Shown: positions 37,501 to 44,521, counted from the stretch's first letter. The stretch: DNA of 64,000 nucleotides from Semisulcospira habei (GCA_036245525.1 BTPG01000004.1:52531960-52595959), one strand, 5' to 3'. Made by a program: numbers and translations. Notes: generated from the letters alone by a model not told the origin.

Positions 37501-38264
37501 ATCTTCACTAAGTGATGAAGAAAAGGCTGAAGATGCGTCTGAAGTGTTAAGTGATGAAAGCAGTAGTGGTGACCTTGGTAGGGATTTTGAAACAATTTTA
37601 CATTCAATTAACAGAGAATCTCAACCCCTAAAAATTAATATTGTTGCTCAGTTTCACTAGTCCTTACATTCCCACTAATCTTGCACACAACAGTTAACCC
37701 CACTGTACTTTCAGCCATAGGTTCTGTTTACAGTACCAGTGGATGCATCAGGGCTCCTGTTTTCGCAACAGCGTAACCCTTTTAGCCCCAAGGTCCCATT
37801 TCTTCCAATTTTGGAGGTGTTGCCTAATGACTATGTACCAGTTTGCAGGAGATGAATTGACCATGATAGTTCAAGGGTAGTGCCAGATTAGCTTGGCGCC
37901 TTTCAGGCGCCAAGCTAATCTGGCACTACCCTTGAATTATCATAGTCAATCCATCTTCTGCTGTAGGGACTCAGGGCTACATGGGTTAAAGGGTTTGTAG
38001 ACCCCCAGGTGTACATTTTGGAGGGTGCACAGACCCCCTATATCAGTATAATAAAGGGTCAGAAAATTGGTTTAAGAAAGTCTGCATCATTTGTATGTTC
38101 TTTAAAATTAATTAACTCATTTTAACTCTCTTCTTTAAATTTGTTGTGACAGTGTGTGTGTGTGTGTGTTTTCCATGATACTGATTCTCTTTAAACGGTG
38201 GGTTAATCATGCAAAAGCCTGTCTCACTCTCCCTGAGTGATAATCTCTCTCGCACACAACAGTG

Positions 38265-38328
<64 letters not shown>

Positions 38329-41300
38329 TGACACTGTTCACCAGTCTACTTGTATGTATGCACAGTCAGTATGTTTATTGTATACTGGGCATCTACTGCT
38401 ATGTGTTGTAATAAATTGTGCTGTAACTGTCTTTTAAAAGCGTGTTTCTTTCTTCGTTTGGGTTGTTCTCTGCAGTCTACGTACTTGGCAGTCACCTTTT
38501 GGTCTGGGTTAAGGCTCCCAAGTTATTGTGTCTCAGAAGCATTGTTCACGCTATGTATTCTCTTTCACCACCTCCCCAGTGCACAAAGCCCTTTTGCGCA
38601 TGTCTGAACCCTTTTGGCCCCACGGGTGCATTTCCCAAATTTTGTAATTGCTACTTAATGACTATATACCAGTTGCAGAAGATTGATTGACCATGATAAT
38701 TCAAGGGTAGTGCCAGATTAGCTTGGATCCTGAAAGCTCTGAAGAATCTGGCACTACCCTTGAATTATCATGGTCAATCGGTCTCCTGCTGTAGGGTGCT
38801 GGGGCACAAAGGGTTAACTATCATGGTCAGGCAGTCTTCGGAGGACAGCTCTCATATTTGAGAATTACAGCCTAAGAACCGAATATGTTCAGTTTCTCTT
38901 AACCCACTTGTGCTCGCAGCCAAGTGCAAGACGGTTAACCAGTTCCTTGCCGATGGGTGCAGATTAATGTTTCTGGAGTCTCGGTTTATTCAGTGCCAAA
39001 GAGCCCCAGTCATTCAAAGAACATGGATAAAAGGTGGTGTAAGCAAGAGGAATAGCTCCTCATGAGCCCCCACAACTGAGGGAGCTTATGAGGATCCATG
39101 TCTCATGCAGCTGGATTGTTTGCACTTTTTCTCAGCAGTGAAGGGGTTCAGGGAGAACATGACAACAGTGTGATTTTAGGTGCAAACAAAAGTAGGGGCT
39201 ATTTCTGCTGGAACCTATCATGACAACAGTGTGATTTTAGGTGCAAACAAAAGTAGGGGCTATTTCCGCTGGAACCTATCATGACAACAGTGTGATTTTA
39301 GGTGCAAACAAAAGTAGGGGCTATTTCCGCTGGAACCTATCATGACAACAGTGTGATTTTAGGTGCAAACAAAAGTAGGGGCTATTTCCGCTGGAACCTA
39401 TCATGACAACAGTGTGATTTTAGGAGCAAACAAAAGTAGGGGCTATTTCTGCTGGAACCTATCATGACAACAGTGTGATTTTAGGTGCAAACAAAAGTAG
39501 GGGCTATTTCCGCTGGAACCTATCATGACAACAGTGTGATTTTAGGTGCAAACAAAAGTAGGGGCTATTTCCGCTGGAACCTATCATGACAACAGTGTGA
39601 TTTTAGGTGCAAACAAAAGTAGGGGCTATTTCCGCTGGAACCTATCATGACAACAGTGTGATTTTAGGTGCAAACAAAAGTAGGGGCTATTTCCGCTGGA
39701 ACCTATCATGACAACAGTGTGATTTTAGGTGCAAACAAAAGTAGGGGCTATTTCCGCTGGAACCTATCATGACAACAGTGTGATTTTAGGTGCAAACAAA
39801 AGTAGGGGCTATTTCCGCTGGAACCTATCATGACAACAGTGTGATTTTAGGTGCAAACAAAAGTAGGGGCTATTTCCGCTGGAACCTATCATGACAACAG
39901 TGTGATTTTAGGTGCAAACAAAAGTAGGGGCTATTTCCGCTGGAACCTATCATGACAACAGTGTGATTTTAGGTGCAAACAAAAGTAGGGGCTATTTCCG
40001 CTGGAACCTATCATGACAACAGTGTGATTTTAGGTGCAAACAAAAGTAGGGGCTATTTCCGCTGGAACCTATCATGACAACAGTGTGATTTTAGGTGCAA
40101 ACAAAAGTAGGGGCTATTTCCGCTGGAACCTATCATGACAACAGTGTGATTTTAGGTGCAAACAAAAGTAGGGGCTATTTTCGCTGGAACCTATCATGAC
40201 AACAGTGTGATTTTAGGTGCAAACAAAAGTAGGGGCTATTTCCGCTGGAACCTATCATGACAACAGTGTGATTTTAGGTGCAAACAAAAGTAGGGGCTAT
40301 TTCCGCTTGAACCTATCATGACAACAGTGTGATTTTAGGTGCAAACAAAAGTAGGGGCTATTTCCGCTGGAACCTATCATGACAACAGTGTGATTTTAGG
40401 TGCAAACAAAAGTAGGGGCTATTTCCGCTGGAACCTATCATGACAACAGTGTGATTTTAGGTGCAAACAAAAGTAGGGGCTATTTCCGCTGGAACCTATC
40501 ATGACAACAGTGTGATTTTAGGTGCAAACAAAAGTAGGGGCTATTTCCGCTGGAACCTATCATGACAACAGTGTGATTTTAGGTGCAAACAAAAGTAGGG
40601 GCTATTTCCGCTGGAACCTATCATGACAACAGTGTGATTTTAGGTGCAAACAAAAGTAGGGGCTATTTCCGCTGGAACCTATCATGACAACAGTGTGATT
40701 TTAGGTGCAAACAAAAGTAGGGGCTATTTCCGCTGGAACCTATCATGACAACAGTGTGATTTTAGGTGCAAACAAAAGTAGGGGCTATTTCCGCTGGAAC
40801 CTATCATGACAACAGTGTGATTTTAGGTGCAAACAAAAGTAGGGGCTATTTCCGCTGGAACCTATCATGACAACAGTGTGATTTTAGGTGCAAACAAAAG
40901 TAGGGGCTATTTCCGCTGGAACCTATCATGACAACAGTGTGATTTTAGGTGCAAACAAAAGTAGGGGCTATTTCCGCTGGAACCTATCATGACAACAGTG
41001 TGATTTTAGGTGCAAACAAAAGTAGGGGCTATTTCCGCTGGAACCTATCATGACAACAGTGTGATTTTAGGTGCAAACAAAAGTAGGGGCTATTTCCGCT
41101 GGAACCTATCATGACAACAGTGTGATTTTAGGTGCAAACAAAAGTAGGGGCTATTTCCGCTGGAACCTATCATGACAACAGTGTGATTTTAGGTGCAAAC
41201 AAAAGTAGGGGCTATTTCCGCTGGAACCTATCATGACAACAGTGTGATTTTAGGTGCAAACAAAAGTAGGGGCTATTTCCGCTGGAACCTATCATGACAA

Positions 41301-44300
41301 CAGTGTGATTTTAGGTGCAAACAAAAGTAGGGGCTATTTCCGCTGGAACCTATCATGACAACAGTGTGATTTTAGGTGCAAACAAAAGTAGGGGCTATTT
41401 CCGCTGGAACCTATCATGACAACAGTGTGATTTTAGGAGCAAACAAAAGTAGGGGCTATTTCCGCTTGAACCTATCATGACAACAGTGTGATTTTAGGAG
41501 CAAACAAAAGTAGGGGCTATTTCCGCTGGAACCTATCATGACAACAGTGTGATTTTAGGTGCAAACAAAAGTAGGGGCTATTTCCGCTGGAACCTATCAT
41601 GACAACAGTGTGATTTTAGGAGCAAACAAAAGTAGGGGCTATTTCTGCTGGAACCTATCATGACAACAGTGTGATTTTAGGAGCAAACAAAAGTAGGGGC
41701 TATTTCCGCTGGAACCTATCATGACAACAGTGTGATTTTAGGTGCAAACAAAAGTAGGGGCTATTTCCGCTGGAACCTATCATGACAACAGTGTGATTTT
41801 AGGTGCAAACAAAAGTAGGGGCTATTTCCGCTGGAACCTATCATGACAACAGTGTGATTTTAGGTGCAAACAAAAGTAGGGGCTATTTCTGCTGGAACCT
41901 ATCATGACAACAGTGTGATTTTAGGTGCAAACAAAAGTAGGGGCTATTTCCGCTGGAACCTATCATGACAACAGTGTGATTTTAGGTGCAAACAAAAGTA
42001 GGGGCTATTTCTGCTGGAACCTATCATGACAACAGTGTGATTTTAGGTGCAAACAAAAGTAGGGGCTATTTCCGCTGGAACCTATCATGACAACAGTGTG
42101 ATTTTAGGTGCAAACAAAAGTAGGGGCTATTTCCGCTGGAACCTATCATGACAACAGTGTGATTTTAGGTGCAAACAAAAGTAGGGGCTATTTCTGCTGG
42201 AACCTATCATGACAACAGTGTGATTTTAGGTGCAAACAAAAGTAGGGGCTATTTCCGCTGGAACCTATCATGACAACAGTGTGATTTTAGGTGCAAACAA
42301 AAGTAGGGGCTATTTCCGCTGGAACCTATCATGACAACAGTGTGATTTTAGGTGCAAACAAAAGTAGGGGCTATTTCCGCTGGAACCTATCATGACAACA
42401 GTGTGATTTTAGGTGCAAACAAAAGTAGGGGCTATTTCCGCTGGAACCTATCATGACAACAGTGTGATTTTAGGTGCAAACAAAAGTAGGGGCTATTTCC
42501 GCTGGAACCTATCATGACAACAGTGTGATTTTAGGTGCAAACAAAAGTAGGGGCTATTTCCGCTGGAACCTATCATGACAACAGTGTGATTTTAGGTGCA
42601 AACAAAAGTAGGGGCTATTTCCGCTGGAACCTATCATGACAACAGTGTGATTTTAGGTGCAAACAAAAGTAGGGGCTATTTCCGCTGGAACCTATCATGA
42701 CAACAGTGTGATTTTAGGTGCAAACAAAAGTAGGGGCTATTTCCGCTGGAACCTATCATGACAACAGTGTGATTTTAGGAGCAAACAAAAGTAGGGGCTA
42801 TTTCCGCTGGAACCTATCATGACAACAGTGTGATTTTAGGAGCAAACAAAAGTAGGGGCTATTTCCGCTGGAACCTATCATGACAACAGTGTGATTTTAG
42901 GTGCAAACAAAAGTAGGGGCTATTTCCGCTGGAACCTATCATGACAACAGTGTGATTTTAGGTGCAAACAAAAGTAGGGGCTATTTCTGCTGGAACCTAT
43001 CATGACAACAGTGTGATTTTAGGTGCAAACAAAAGTAGGGGCTATTTCCGCTGGAACCTATCATGACAACAGTGTGATTTTAGGTGCAAACAAAAGTAGG
43101 GGCTATTTCCGCTGGAACCTATCATGACAACAGTGTGATTTTAGGTGCAAACAAAAGTAGGGGCTATTTCCGCTGGAACCTATCATGACAACAGTGTGAT
43201 TTTAGGTGCAAACAAAAGTAGGGGCTATTTCCGCTGGAACCTATCATGACAACAGTGTGATTTTAGGTGCAAACAAAAGTAGGGGCTATTTCCGCTGGAA
43301 CCTATCATGACAACAGTGTGATTTTAGGTGCAAACAAAAGTAGGGGCTATTTCCGCTGGAACCTATCATGACAACAGTGTGATTTTAGGTGCAAACAAAA
43401 GTAGGGGCTGTTTCCACTGGAACCTATCTAGCCCAAGCGCCTGACAGCAGAAGATGGATTGACCATGATGATTCAAGGGTAGTGCCAGATTAGCTTGGCG
43501 CCTTCAGGCGCCAATCTAATCTGGCACTACTCTTGAATTATCATGGTCGATTCATCTCCTGTAACTGGTACATAGTCATTAGGGTGCGTCTTCAAAATTT
43601 GGGAAATACTGACATGGGGTTAATTAATGGGTTAAATTAAAGTTAAATGTAGCTGATGTTTTACCCTTCAGTTTATGTATGCTTGTAGTGCAGTAAATGT
43701 ATGTACACATCTCATTCTTGTTTTATTACTTTCTTCATTAGCCTAAGCAGCCCTTACATACTGTAAATGTAGACATTTTAACTCATTCAGCCCTGACGCA
43801 GTACAGCAGGAGATGGGTCGACCATGATAATTCAAGGGTAGTGCCAGATTAGCTTGGTGCCTATCGGCGCCAAGCTAATCTGGCACTATCCTTGAATTAT
43901 CGTGGTCGATCCATCTCCTGCAACAGGTGCATAGTCTTTAGATGACAACTCCATAATTTGGGAAATACGTGCGTTGGGCTGAATGAGTTAACAAATTTGT
44001 CTTGTTGGTCAAGGGTGGTGCCAGAGTTGCAGTTTGTCAACAGGCACCAAGCTGCTCTGGCACCACCCGTGAACAGCCATGGTCATTCTGTCTTCAGAAC
44101 TTGCTTTCGTGGTTTTCAGATGTTTTTGATTGCTTCAAGGATCAGTGTGTTGTGAATGTATTGAAACATTAACCAAATTGTGAAGTGCATTACAATAATT
44201 CATGTGTGTGTTTATGTCAGTGTATATGTGTACGTGCATGTGTGTGCATGCTCATGTGTGTGTGTGAGATCTGGTGTCTAACATACCTCACCTTTTTCTG

Positions 44301-44505
44301 ACTGCCTCTGCCTGTGTAAAGAGTTTTACCTGTCTGTGCAGGTGCGGGAGGCGATGCCCACGTGATTGGTCACCTTAAAGACGGGGATTACGATGAGAAT
44401 GATTACGATGATGATGATGATGATGGCTACCCACCGGAGGGCAGTTCCAGCTTGGACGAGAGCTTCGAGGCCGAGAGCTTTGAGTCCATGTCAGAGTGGT
44501 ATTGA
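18232..44505 (+). CDS. RNF216: RNF216 (TRIAD3)-like RBR E3 ubiquitin ligase, 11 coding exons
   Basis: RBR ligase that passes ubiquitin through a catalytic cysteine to substrates; in vertebrates RNF216 acts in the cytoplasm on TLR adaptors and Beclin-1. Joined exons: 18232-19522, 20430-20695, 22424-22634, 23092-23217, 25644-25832, 28788-28882, 32216-32367, 33444-33686, 36742-36884, 37398-37577, 44342-44505. All have AG/GT borders and matching phases and total 3,060 nt (1,019 residues plus stop; human 866). The N-terminus has four UBA/CUE-like helical repeats (about 224-266, 281-325, 367-410, 448-490). RING1 starts at C657 (ECGCCFEDE), the IBR at C747 (CPFC), and RING2 spans C816-C844 with probable catalytic C829 (GCNKMTC). 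The C-terminus is acidic and Ser-rich. The ATG at 18232 has A at -3 and G at +4. The 5' UTR and polyA site were not found. Confidence 0.93.
19646..20239. mobile_element. Family-1 hairpin MITE with nested tRNA-SINE
   Basis: TTAACCCATTTA at the left and ATGGGTTAA at the right. The palindromic core ATAATTCAAGGGTAGTGCC and its inverse lie at about 20090-20152. A SINE (19657-20062) splits the left arm. Confidence 0.8.
19657..20062 (-). mobile_element. tRNA-derived SINE with TTA tail
   Basis: On the minus strand it starts GTCTGTGGCGCAGTGG, then has an A box (TGGCGCAGTGG, 20051-20041) and a B box (GGTTCGAAA, 20007-19999) at tRNA-like spacing, which make an RNA polymerase III promoter. About 300 bp of body follow, then a TTA-repeat tail near 19656-19677. 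It is inserted in a MITE. Confidence 0.8.
20430..20695 (+). CDS. RNF216: RNF216 coding exon 2
   Basis: Acceptor GCGACAG at 20423-20429, with phase matching exon 1. Residues 431-519 hold the fourth UBA/CUE-like repeat ([20 protein letters not shown]) and a basic helix ([19 protein letters not shown]). Donor GAG|GTTGGT at 20696 is weak in the +3 position. Confidence 0.88.
20731..20810. mobile_element. Family-3 hairpin MITE
   Basis: TTAACTCATTCGTTGCCAG at the left and GAATGAGTTA at the right around the palindrome GCATCCGGATGCGCGGC. It begins 36 bp after exon 2. A second copy is at 55906-55989. Confidence 0.75.
20816..21030. mobile_element. Family-2 hairpin MITE
   Basis: TTAACCCATTACATCCTG to GATAAGGGTTAA. 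Core AGTTCAAGGGTGGTGCC with a near-perfect inverse. The right TTAA is shared with the next element. Confidence 0.85.
21027..21245. mobile_element. Family-1 hairpin MITE (chained)
   Basis: Starts at the TTAA that ends the previous element and ends GGGGCTAAATGGGTTAA. Core ATAATTCAATGGTAGTGCC and inverse. Confidence 0.85.
21242..21482. mobile_element. Family-4 hairpin MITE (chained)
   Basis: Shares TTAA with the previous element and ends CAGTGAAAAGGTTAA. Its core contains GGGGCTCATGAGGATCTAT, the family-4 signature. Confidence 0.7.
21512..21640. mobile_element. Degenerate family-2/5 hairpin MITE
   Basis: TGATAGTTCAGTGGTGGTGCC and the inverse GGCACCACCCTTGTACTGTC surround a short loop. The ends are degraded. 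Confidence 0.55.
21709..21893. mobile_element. Family-5 hairpin MITE
   Basis: TTAACCCAGTGTGCCTC at the left. Core ATGATAGTTCAAGGGTGCTG with an inverse. The right end GGGGCAGAATGGCATAA is mutated. Confidence 0.7.
21900..22113. mobile_element. Degenerate family-5 hairpin MITE
   Basis: GGGCAAGGGTGGTTTTAGAA and a diverged inverse (TCTGGCACCCCTCTTGATG). It ends in the TTAA at 22110 shared with the next element. Confidence 0.5.
22110..22201. mobile_element. Family-6 hairpin MITE, 92 bp
   Basis: TTAA at both ends, CCCTTTGGGTGTC termini and a near-perfect palindrome around ATGATTCCTACAGGAATCAT. CCCTTTG next to TTAA is typical of piggyBac-type ends. Confidence 0.85.
22198..22263. mobile_element. Family-6-like short element (chained)
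   Basis: Shares the TTAA at 22198 and ends GCCAAAGGGTTAA. 66 bp, weakly palindromic. A relative is at 54372-54434. Confidence 0.55.
22424..22634 (+). CDS. RNF216: RNF216 coding exon 3
   Basis: Acceptor GTTGTGCAG at 22415-22423. Residues 520-589: [20 protein letters not shown], then a conserved helical block ([20 protein letters not shown]) and [10 protein letters not shown]. Donor TTG|GTGAGG at 22635, phase 1. Confidence 0.92.
22805..23061. mobile_element. Family-2 MITE, full-length palindrome of 257 bp
   Basis: TTAACGCATTACATTCTGAG to ATGTAATTGGTTAA. Nearly the whole element is one inverted repeat with arms of about 120 bp. It ends 31 bp before RNF216 exon 4. Confidence 0.9.
23092..23217 (+). 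CDS. RNF216: RNF216 coding exon 4
   Basis: Acceptor TTTCATGCAG ending 23091. Residues 590-631: a basic patch ([16 protein letters not shown]) and an acidic aromatic stretch ([18 protein letters not shown]). Donor AAAG|GTTTGA at 23218, phase 1. Confidence 0.9.
23244..23460. mobile_element. Family-2 hairpin MITE
   Basis: TTAAACCCATTGCATCCTAAG to AAAAGGGTTTTAA. Core AGTTCAAGGGTGGTGCC and inverse. It starts 27 bp after exon 4. Confidence 0.8.
23700..24040. repeat. Dispersed repeat shared with about 50150-50340
   Basis: TCATTTTGCTGCTCATGC and TCTGTGGAACAAAA recur in the same order at 50.15-50.34 kb. No coding content is recognised. Confidence 0.5.
24440..24512. repeat. Family-7 GC-rich palindrome
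   Basis: Imperfect palindrome with arms around CGGGCC and GGCCGATG. Related palindromes are at 54211-54278 and about 59512-59600. Confidence 0.5.
24536..24746. mobile_element. Family-5 hairpin MITE
   Basis: TTAAACACTTTCTGCCCC to GGGGCTGAATGACTTAA. The core ATGATAGTTCGAGGGTGGTG has a near-perfect inverse. Confidence 0.8.
24754..24902. mobile_element. Family-4 MITE, degenerate
   Basis: TCGGTGAACACGG and TTCATGAGGATATATCCCTC match family 4, with an inner hairpin around AAACGTTTTCATG. It ends at the TTAA at 24899. Confidence 0.5.
24899..25552. mobile_element. Family-5 MITE split by a retroposon
   Basis: TTAACTCCTTATGCCCTGAG at the left and GACTTTGTGGGTTAA at the right. The hairpin (GTTGGTGTCAGAATAGCTTGG and inverse) is complete. 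An insert of about 440 bp (25065-25505) separates its right arm from the right terminus. Confidence 0.75.
25065..25505 (-). mobile_element. Retroposon with ATAAG-type tail, nested in a MITE
   Basis: Begins AAGATAAGATAAACTTTATTG on the plus strand, so the 3' tail is TCTTA-like on the minus strand. The first 80 bp match 9945-10060. Probably a LINE 3' end or a SINE; no ORF. Confidence 0.6.
25644..25832 (+). CDS. RNF216: RNF216 coding exon 5 (RING1)
   Basis: Acceptor GTTTTATTCAG at 25633-25643. Residues 632-694: a basic/acidic helix, then [18 protein letters not shown] and [19 protein letters not shown]. This is RING1 of the RBR module, with Cys/His ligands C657, C660, C673, H677, C680 and C683. 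Donor GAAG|GTTTGT at 25833, phase 1. Confidence 0.95.
25907..26082. mobile_element. Family-1 MITE with partly deleted left arm
   Basis: TTAACCCTTTCAGCGCC to CACTAAAAGGGTTAA. The right arm is intact; the left arm core is shortened to GATTGACCATAAGGC. Confidence 0.75.
26083..26708. other. Intron 5 sequence without recognised element
   Basis: AT-rich. The 123-codon ORF at 26115-26486 has no recognised motif. Nothing further supported. Confidence 0.4.
26709..27422. mobile_element. Pogo/Tigger-like non-autonomous DNA transposon, 714 bp
   Basis: Ends CAGTGGAGTCC and GGACTCCACTG are inverted copies, extended by multiple GTTAACACGAA motifs near both ends. It is flanked by TA (26707-26708 and 27423-27424), the target of Tc1/mariner-pogo elements. 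No transposase ORF. Confidence 0.85.
27622..27824. mobile_element. Family-1 hairpin MITE
   Basis: TTAACCCATTCAGCCCTGATG to GCAGAATGAGTTAA. Core ATAATTCAAGGGTAGTGCC and inverse. Confidence 0.88.
28202..28407. mobile_element. Family-1 MITE, near-consensus, 206 bp
   Basis: TTAACCCTTTTAGCCC to GGGCTAAAAGGGTTAA. The termini are exact inverted repeats and the palindromic core is near perfect. Best type copy of the family. Confidence 0.92.
28788..28882 (+). CDS. RNF216: RNF216 coding exon 6
   Basis: Acceptor GTGACTCCAG ending 28787, which completes a Gly codon with exon 5. Residues 695-726: [20 protein letters not shown] and LLPAAMFSK, the RING1-IBR linker. Donor AAAG|GTCAGT at 28883, phase 0, which fits exon 7. 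The exon is only 95 nt and easily missed. Confidence 0.92.
28961..29029. repeat. Family-8 hairpin, 69 bp
   Basis: GTGTGCTGGTCTGTGATTTT and the inverse AAAATCACAGACCAGTACAC about 30 bp apart. A related hairpin lies in the RNF216 3' UTR. Confidence 0.65.
29120..29420 (+). repeat. Dispersed 'GGTCAAGGGTCAC' repeat, copy 2
   Basis: Matches 17860-18222 and 30415-30800 over about 300 bp (CAAATTTGGCAGAAAGGTAG, GGAGGTTGACAAAAGTG). Confidence 0.65.
29600..30430 (+). repeat. Degenerate tandem repeats of about 150 bp
   Basis: Five to six imperfect units built from CAAATACTATT.ACAACTT, CCAAACTTGGTACAGAGATAC, ATGCATACTAAT and AAAGGTCAAGGGTCAC. No coding potential. Confidence 0.65.
30415..30800 (+). repeat. 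Dispersed 'GGTCAAGGGTCAC' repeat, copy 3
   Basis: Matches 17860-18222 throughout and ends GCACGTGAGCCTTAAGGGC, the same end as copy 1. Confidence 0.65.
30912..32090 (+). repeat. Minisatellite of about 25 bp, 45-50 copies
   Basis: Unit GGGATCATAGTTGTGTGTGT plus GTACT or GTGCT, with GT-number variation between units. It fills almost all of the sequence from 30.9 kb to 125 bp before RNF216 exon 7. It creates spurious ORFs on both strands. Confidence 0.95.
32216..32367 (+). CDS. RNF216: RNF216 coding exon 7 (IBR)
   Basis: Acceptor TCTCTGCCAG ending 32215. Residues 727-776: [19 protein letters not shown], then the IBR zinc ligands in [11 protein letters not shown] and [11 protein letters not shown]. 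Donor TGCAG|GTCTCA at 32368, phase 2. Confidence 0.95.
32392..33005. mobile_element. Family-1 MITE split at its centre by a retroposon
   Basis: TTAACCCATTCAGCCCTGAT to GAGTTAAGTGGGTTAA. The arms (GTGCCAGATTAGCTTGGCGCC and inverse) are separated by about 400 bp inserted at the palindrome centre, with CGCCAT repeated at both edges. Confidence 0.8.
32474..32881 (-). mobile_element. Retroposon with ATT-type tail, nested in a MITE
   Basis: Begins ATAATAATAAAATAATAATA on the plus strand (3' tail on the minus strand), then TAGTTCTTGTATAGCGCTG. Possible TSD CGCCAT. No ORF. Confidence 0.6.
33052..33232. mobile_element. Family-4 MITE, degenerate
   Basis: CTTCACTGCTGAGCAAAACTG at the left, ATGGATCCTCATGAGC in the centre and CACTGGCAGAGGTGGGGTTA at the right. 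Confidence 0.6.
33444..33686 (+). CDS. RNF216: RNF216 coding exon 8 (IBR end, RING2)
   Basis: Acceptor TTTCTTTAG ending 33443. Residues 777-857: [18 protein letters not shown], helical linker [19 protein letters not shown], then RING2 ([28 protein letters not shown]). C829 in GCNKM aligns with the thioester-forming cysteine of RBR ligases. Donor GGCAG|GTACAA at 33687, phase 2. Confidence 0.96.
33735..34050 (+). mobile_element. L2/CR1-like LINE 3' end with TAG tail
   Basis: Plus-strand reading [20 protein letters not shown] and [13 protein letters not shown] matches the usual L2-group RT C-terminus. It is followed by a 3' UTR and a TAG-repeat tail (about 34027-34048). It inserted right after RNF216 exon 8. 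Confidence 0.75.
34110..34165. mobile_element. Partial family-6 MITE
   Basis: CCTTTGGCTGTTGGTAGC and TCGCGATGATTCCTGTAG match the left half of the 22110 element. Confidence 0.5.
34283..34440. mobile_element. Family-4 MITE, left part
   Basis: CACTGCCAAGAAAAAGTGAAC, then ATAGATCCTCATGAGCC and the inverse. Its right end is lost at the LINE boundary near 34440. Confidence 0.65.
34396..36105 (-). pseudogene. RTE-like LINE: endonuclease ORF with an in-frame stop, RT missing
   Basis: Minus strand from 35718: [58 protein letters not shown] and [20 protein letters not shown], the APE-type endonuclease blocks (N, E, D, N). It continues as [20 protein letters not shown] and [13 protein letters not shown], then a TGA, then [15 protein letters not shown] and the pre-RT linker to 34396. 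The RT is absent. The GC-rich stretch 35720-36105 is probably its 5' UTR. It belongs to the RTE type also seen at 13.3 and 51.1 kb. Confidence 0.85.
36106..36288. mobile_element. Family-1 hairpin MITE, left terminus lost
   Basis: CCCTACAGCACGCGATTGATTG at the left, core ATAATTCAAGGGTAGTGCC and inverse, right terminus GCGGCTAAAAGGGTTAA. Confidence 0.8.
36491..36585. repeat. Imperfect palindrome (family-7-like)
   Basis: GCAAAAGGTCCTC and the inverse GAGAGGCCTTTTGC bracket a GC-rich centre GCACAGCTGTGC. Confidence 0.5.
36742..36884 (+). CDS. RNF216: RNF216 coding exon 9
   Basis: Acceptor TTTGTGTGTAG ending 36741. Residues 858-905: [20 protein letters not shown] and [20 protein letters not shown], the helical region after RING2. 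Donor ACAG|GTCAGT at 36885, phase 1. Confidence 0.93.
36945..37148. mobile_element. Family-5-like hairpin MITE
   Basis: ATGGTTGGTGTCAGAACAGC and the inverse (GCTATTCTGACATCACCC). It ends ATGTAATTAGTTAA, shared with the next element. Confidence 0.65.
37145..37240. mobile_element. Family-2 MITE, left half only
   Basis: TTAACCCTTTTCATCCTGA, then GATAGTTCAAGGGTCGTGCC to the palindrome centre (GTGCCTGAGGTGCAC), where it breaks off. Confidence 0.7.
37398..37577 (+). CDS. RNF216: RNF216 coding exon 10 (acidic tail)
   Basis: Acceptor ATCTTTCCAG ending 37397. Residues 906-965: [20 protein letters not shown] and a Ser/Asp/Glu tract ([20 protein letters not shown]). Donor CTTG|GTAGGG at 37578, phase 1. 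The phase fit to exons 9 and 11 supports inclusion; it could be alternatively spliced, since skipping it (180 nt) keeps the frame. Confidence 0.85.
37758..37988. mobile_element. Family-1 hairpin MITE
   Basis: GTAACCCTTTTAGCCCC (TTAA mutated to GTAA) to TACATGGGTTAA. The core palindrome is almost perfect (AGGCGCCAAGCTAATCTGGC). Confidence 0.85.
38267..38326 (+). repeat. (CA)n microsatellite
   Basis: About 60 bp of CA dinucleotides; a shorter TG run is at 38151-38169. Confidence 0.97.
38604..38817. mobile_element. Family-1 hairpin MITE
   Basis: TGAACCCTTTTGGCCCC (TTAA mutated) to GGCACAAAGGGTTAA. Core and inverse are clear; the centre is partly scrambled. Confidence 0.8.
38814..38937. mobile_element. 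Two short chained TTAA elements
   Basis: 38814-38902 is a right-half remnant of family 5 (TATCATGGTCAGGCAGTCTTC). 38899-38937 is a tiny element, TTAACCCACTTGTGCTCGC to ACGGTTAA. Neighbours share TTAA. Confidence 0.5.
38934..39150. mobile_element. Family-4 MITE beside the 61-bp satellite
   Basis: TTAACCAGTTCCTTGCCGATG to CAGTGAAGGGGTTCA. Central palindrome CTCATGAGCCCCCACAACTG and inverse. The satellite array starts directly after it. Confidence 0.75.
39157..43428 (+). repeat. 61-bp minisatellite, about 70 copies
   Basis: The period of exactly 61 bp was counted directly (e.g. TGCAAAC at 39181 and 39242). The unit has CATGACAACAGTGTGATTTT, then AGGTGCAAACAAAAGTAGGG, then GCTATTTCCGCTGGAACCTA. 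Copies are nearly identical, with a few recurring variants (AGGAGC, TTTCTGC, GCTTGA). The last unit is the most diverged. It lies in the last RNF216 intron, between two MITEs. Confidence 0.98.
43429..43635. mobile_element. Family-1 hairpin MITE, left terminus replaced by satellite
   Basis: Begins TAGCCCAAGCGCCTGACAGC directly after the last satellite unit and ends TTAATTAATGGGTTAA. Core palindrome near perfect. Confidence 0.8.
43778..43991. mobile_element. Family-1 hairpin MITE
   Basis: TTAACTCATTCAGCCCTGACG to GGGCTGAATGAGTTAA. Core and inverse near perfect. Confidence 0.9.
43988..44100. mobile_element. Family-2/5 hairpin MITE remnant
   Basis: Shares TTAA at 43988. GGTCAAGGGTGGTGCCAGAG and the inverse CTCTGGCACCACCCGTGAAC. 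Confidence 0.6.
44342..44505 (+). CDS. RNF216: RNF216 last coding exon (11)
   Basis: Acceptor GTCTGTGCAG ending 44341. Residues 966-1019: [20 protein letters not shown], then a poly-Asp run, [20 protein letters not shown] and TGA at 44503-44505. The acidic tail continues that of exon 10. Confidence 0.9.
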
Positions 44506-44521
44506 CTGTGAAGAACAAAGT

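Noticed and set aside
39157..43428. CRISPR-like direct repeat array
   Set aside because: The 61-bp units are back to back with no unique spacers, in an intron of an animal gene. It is a minisatellite.
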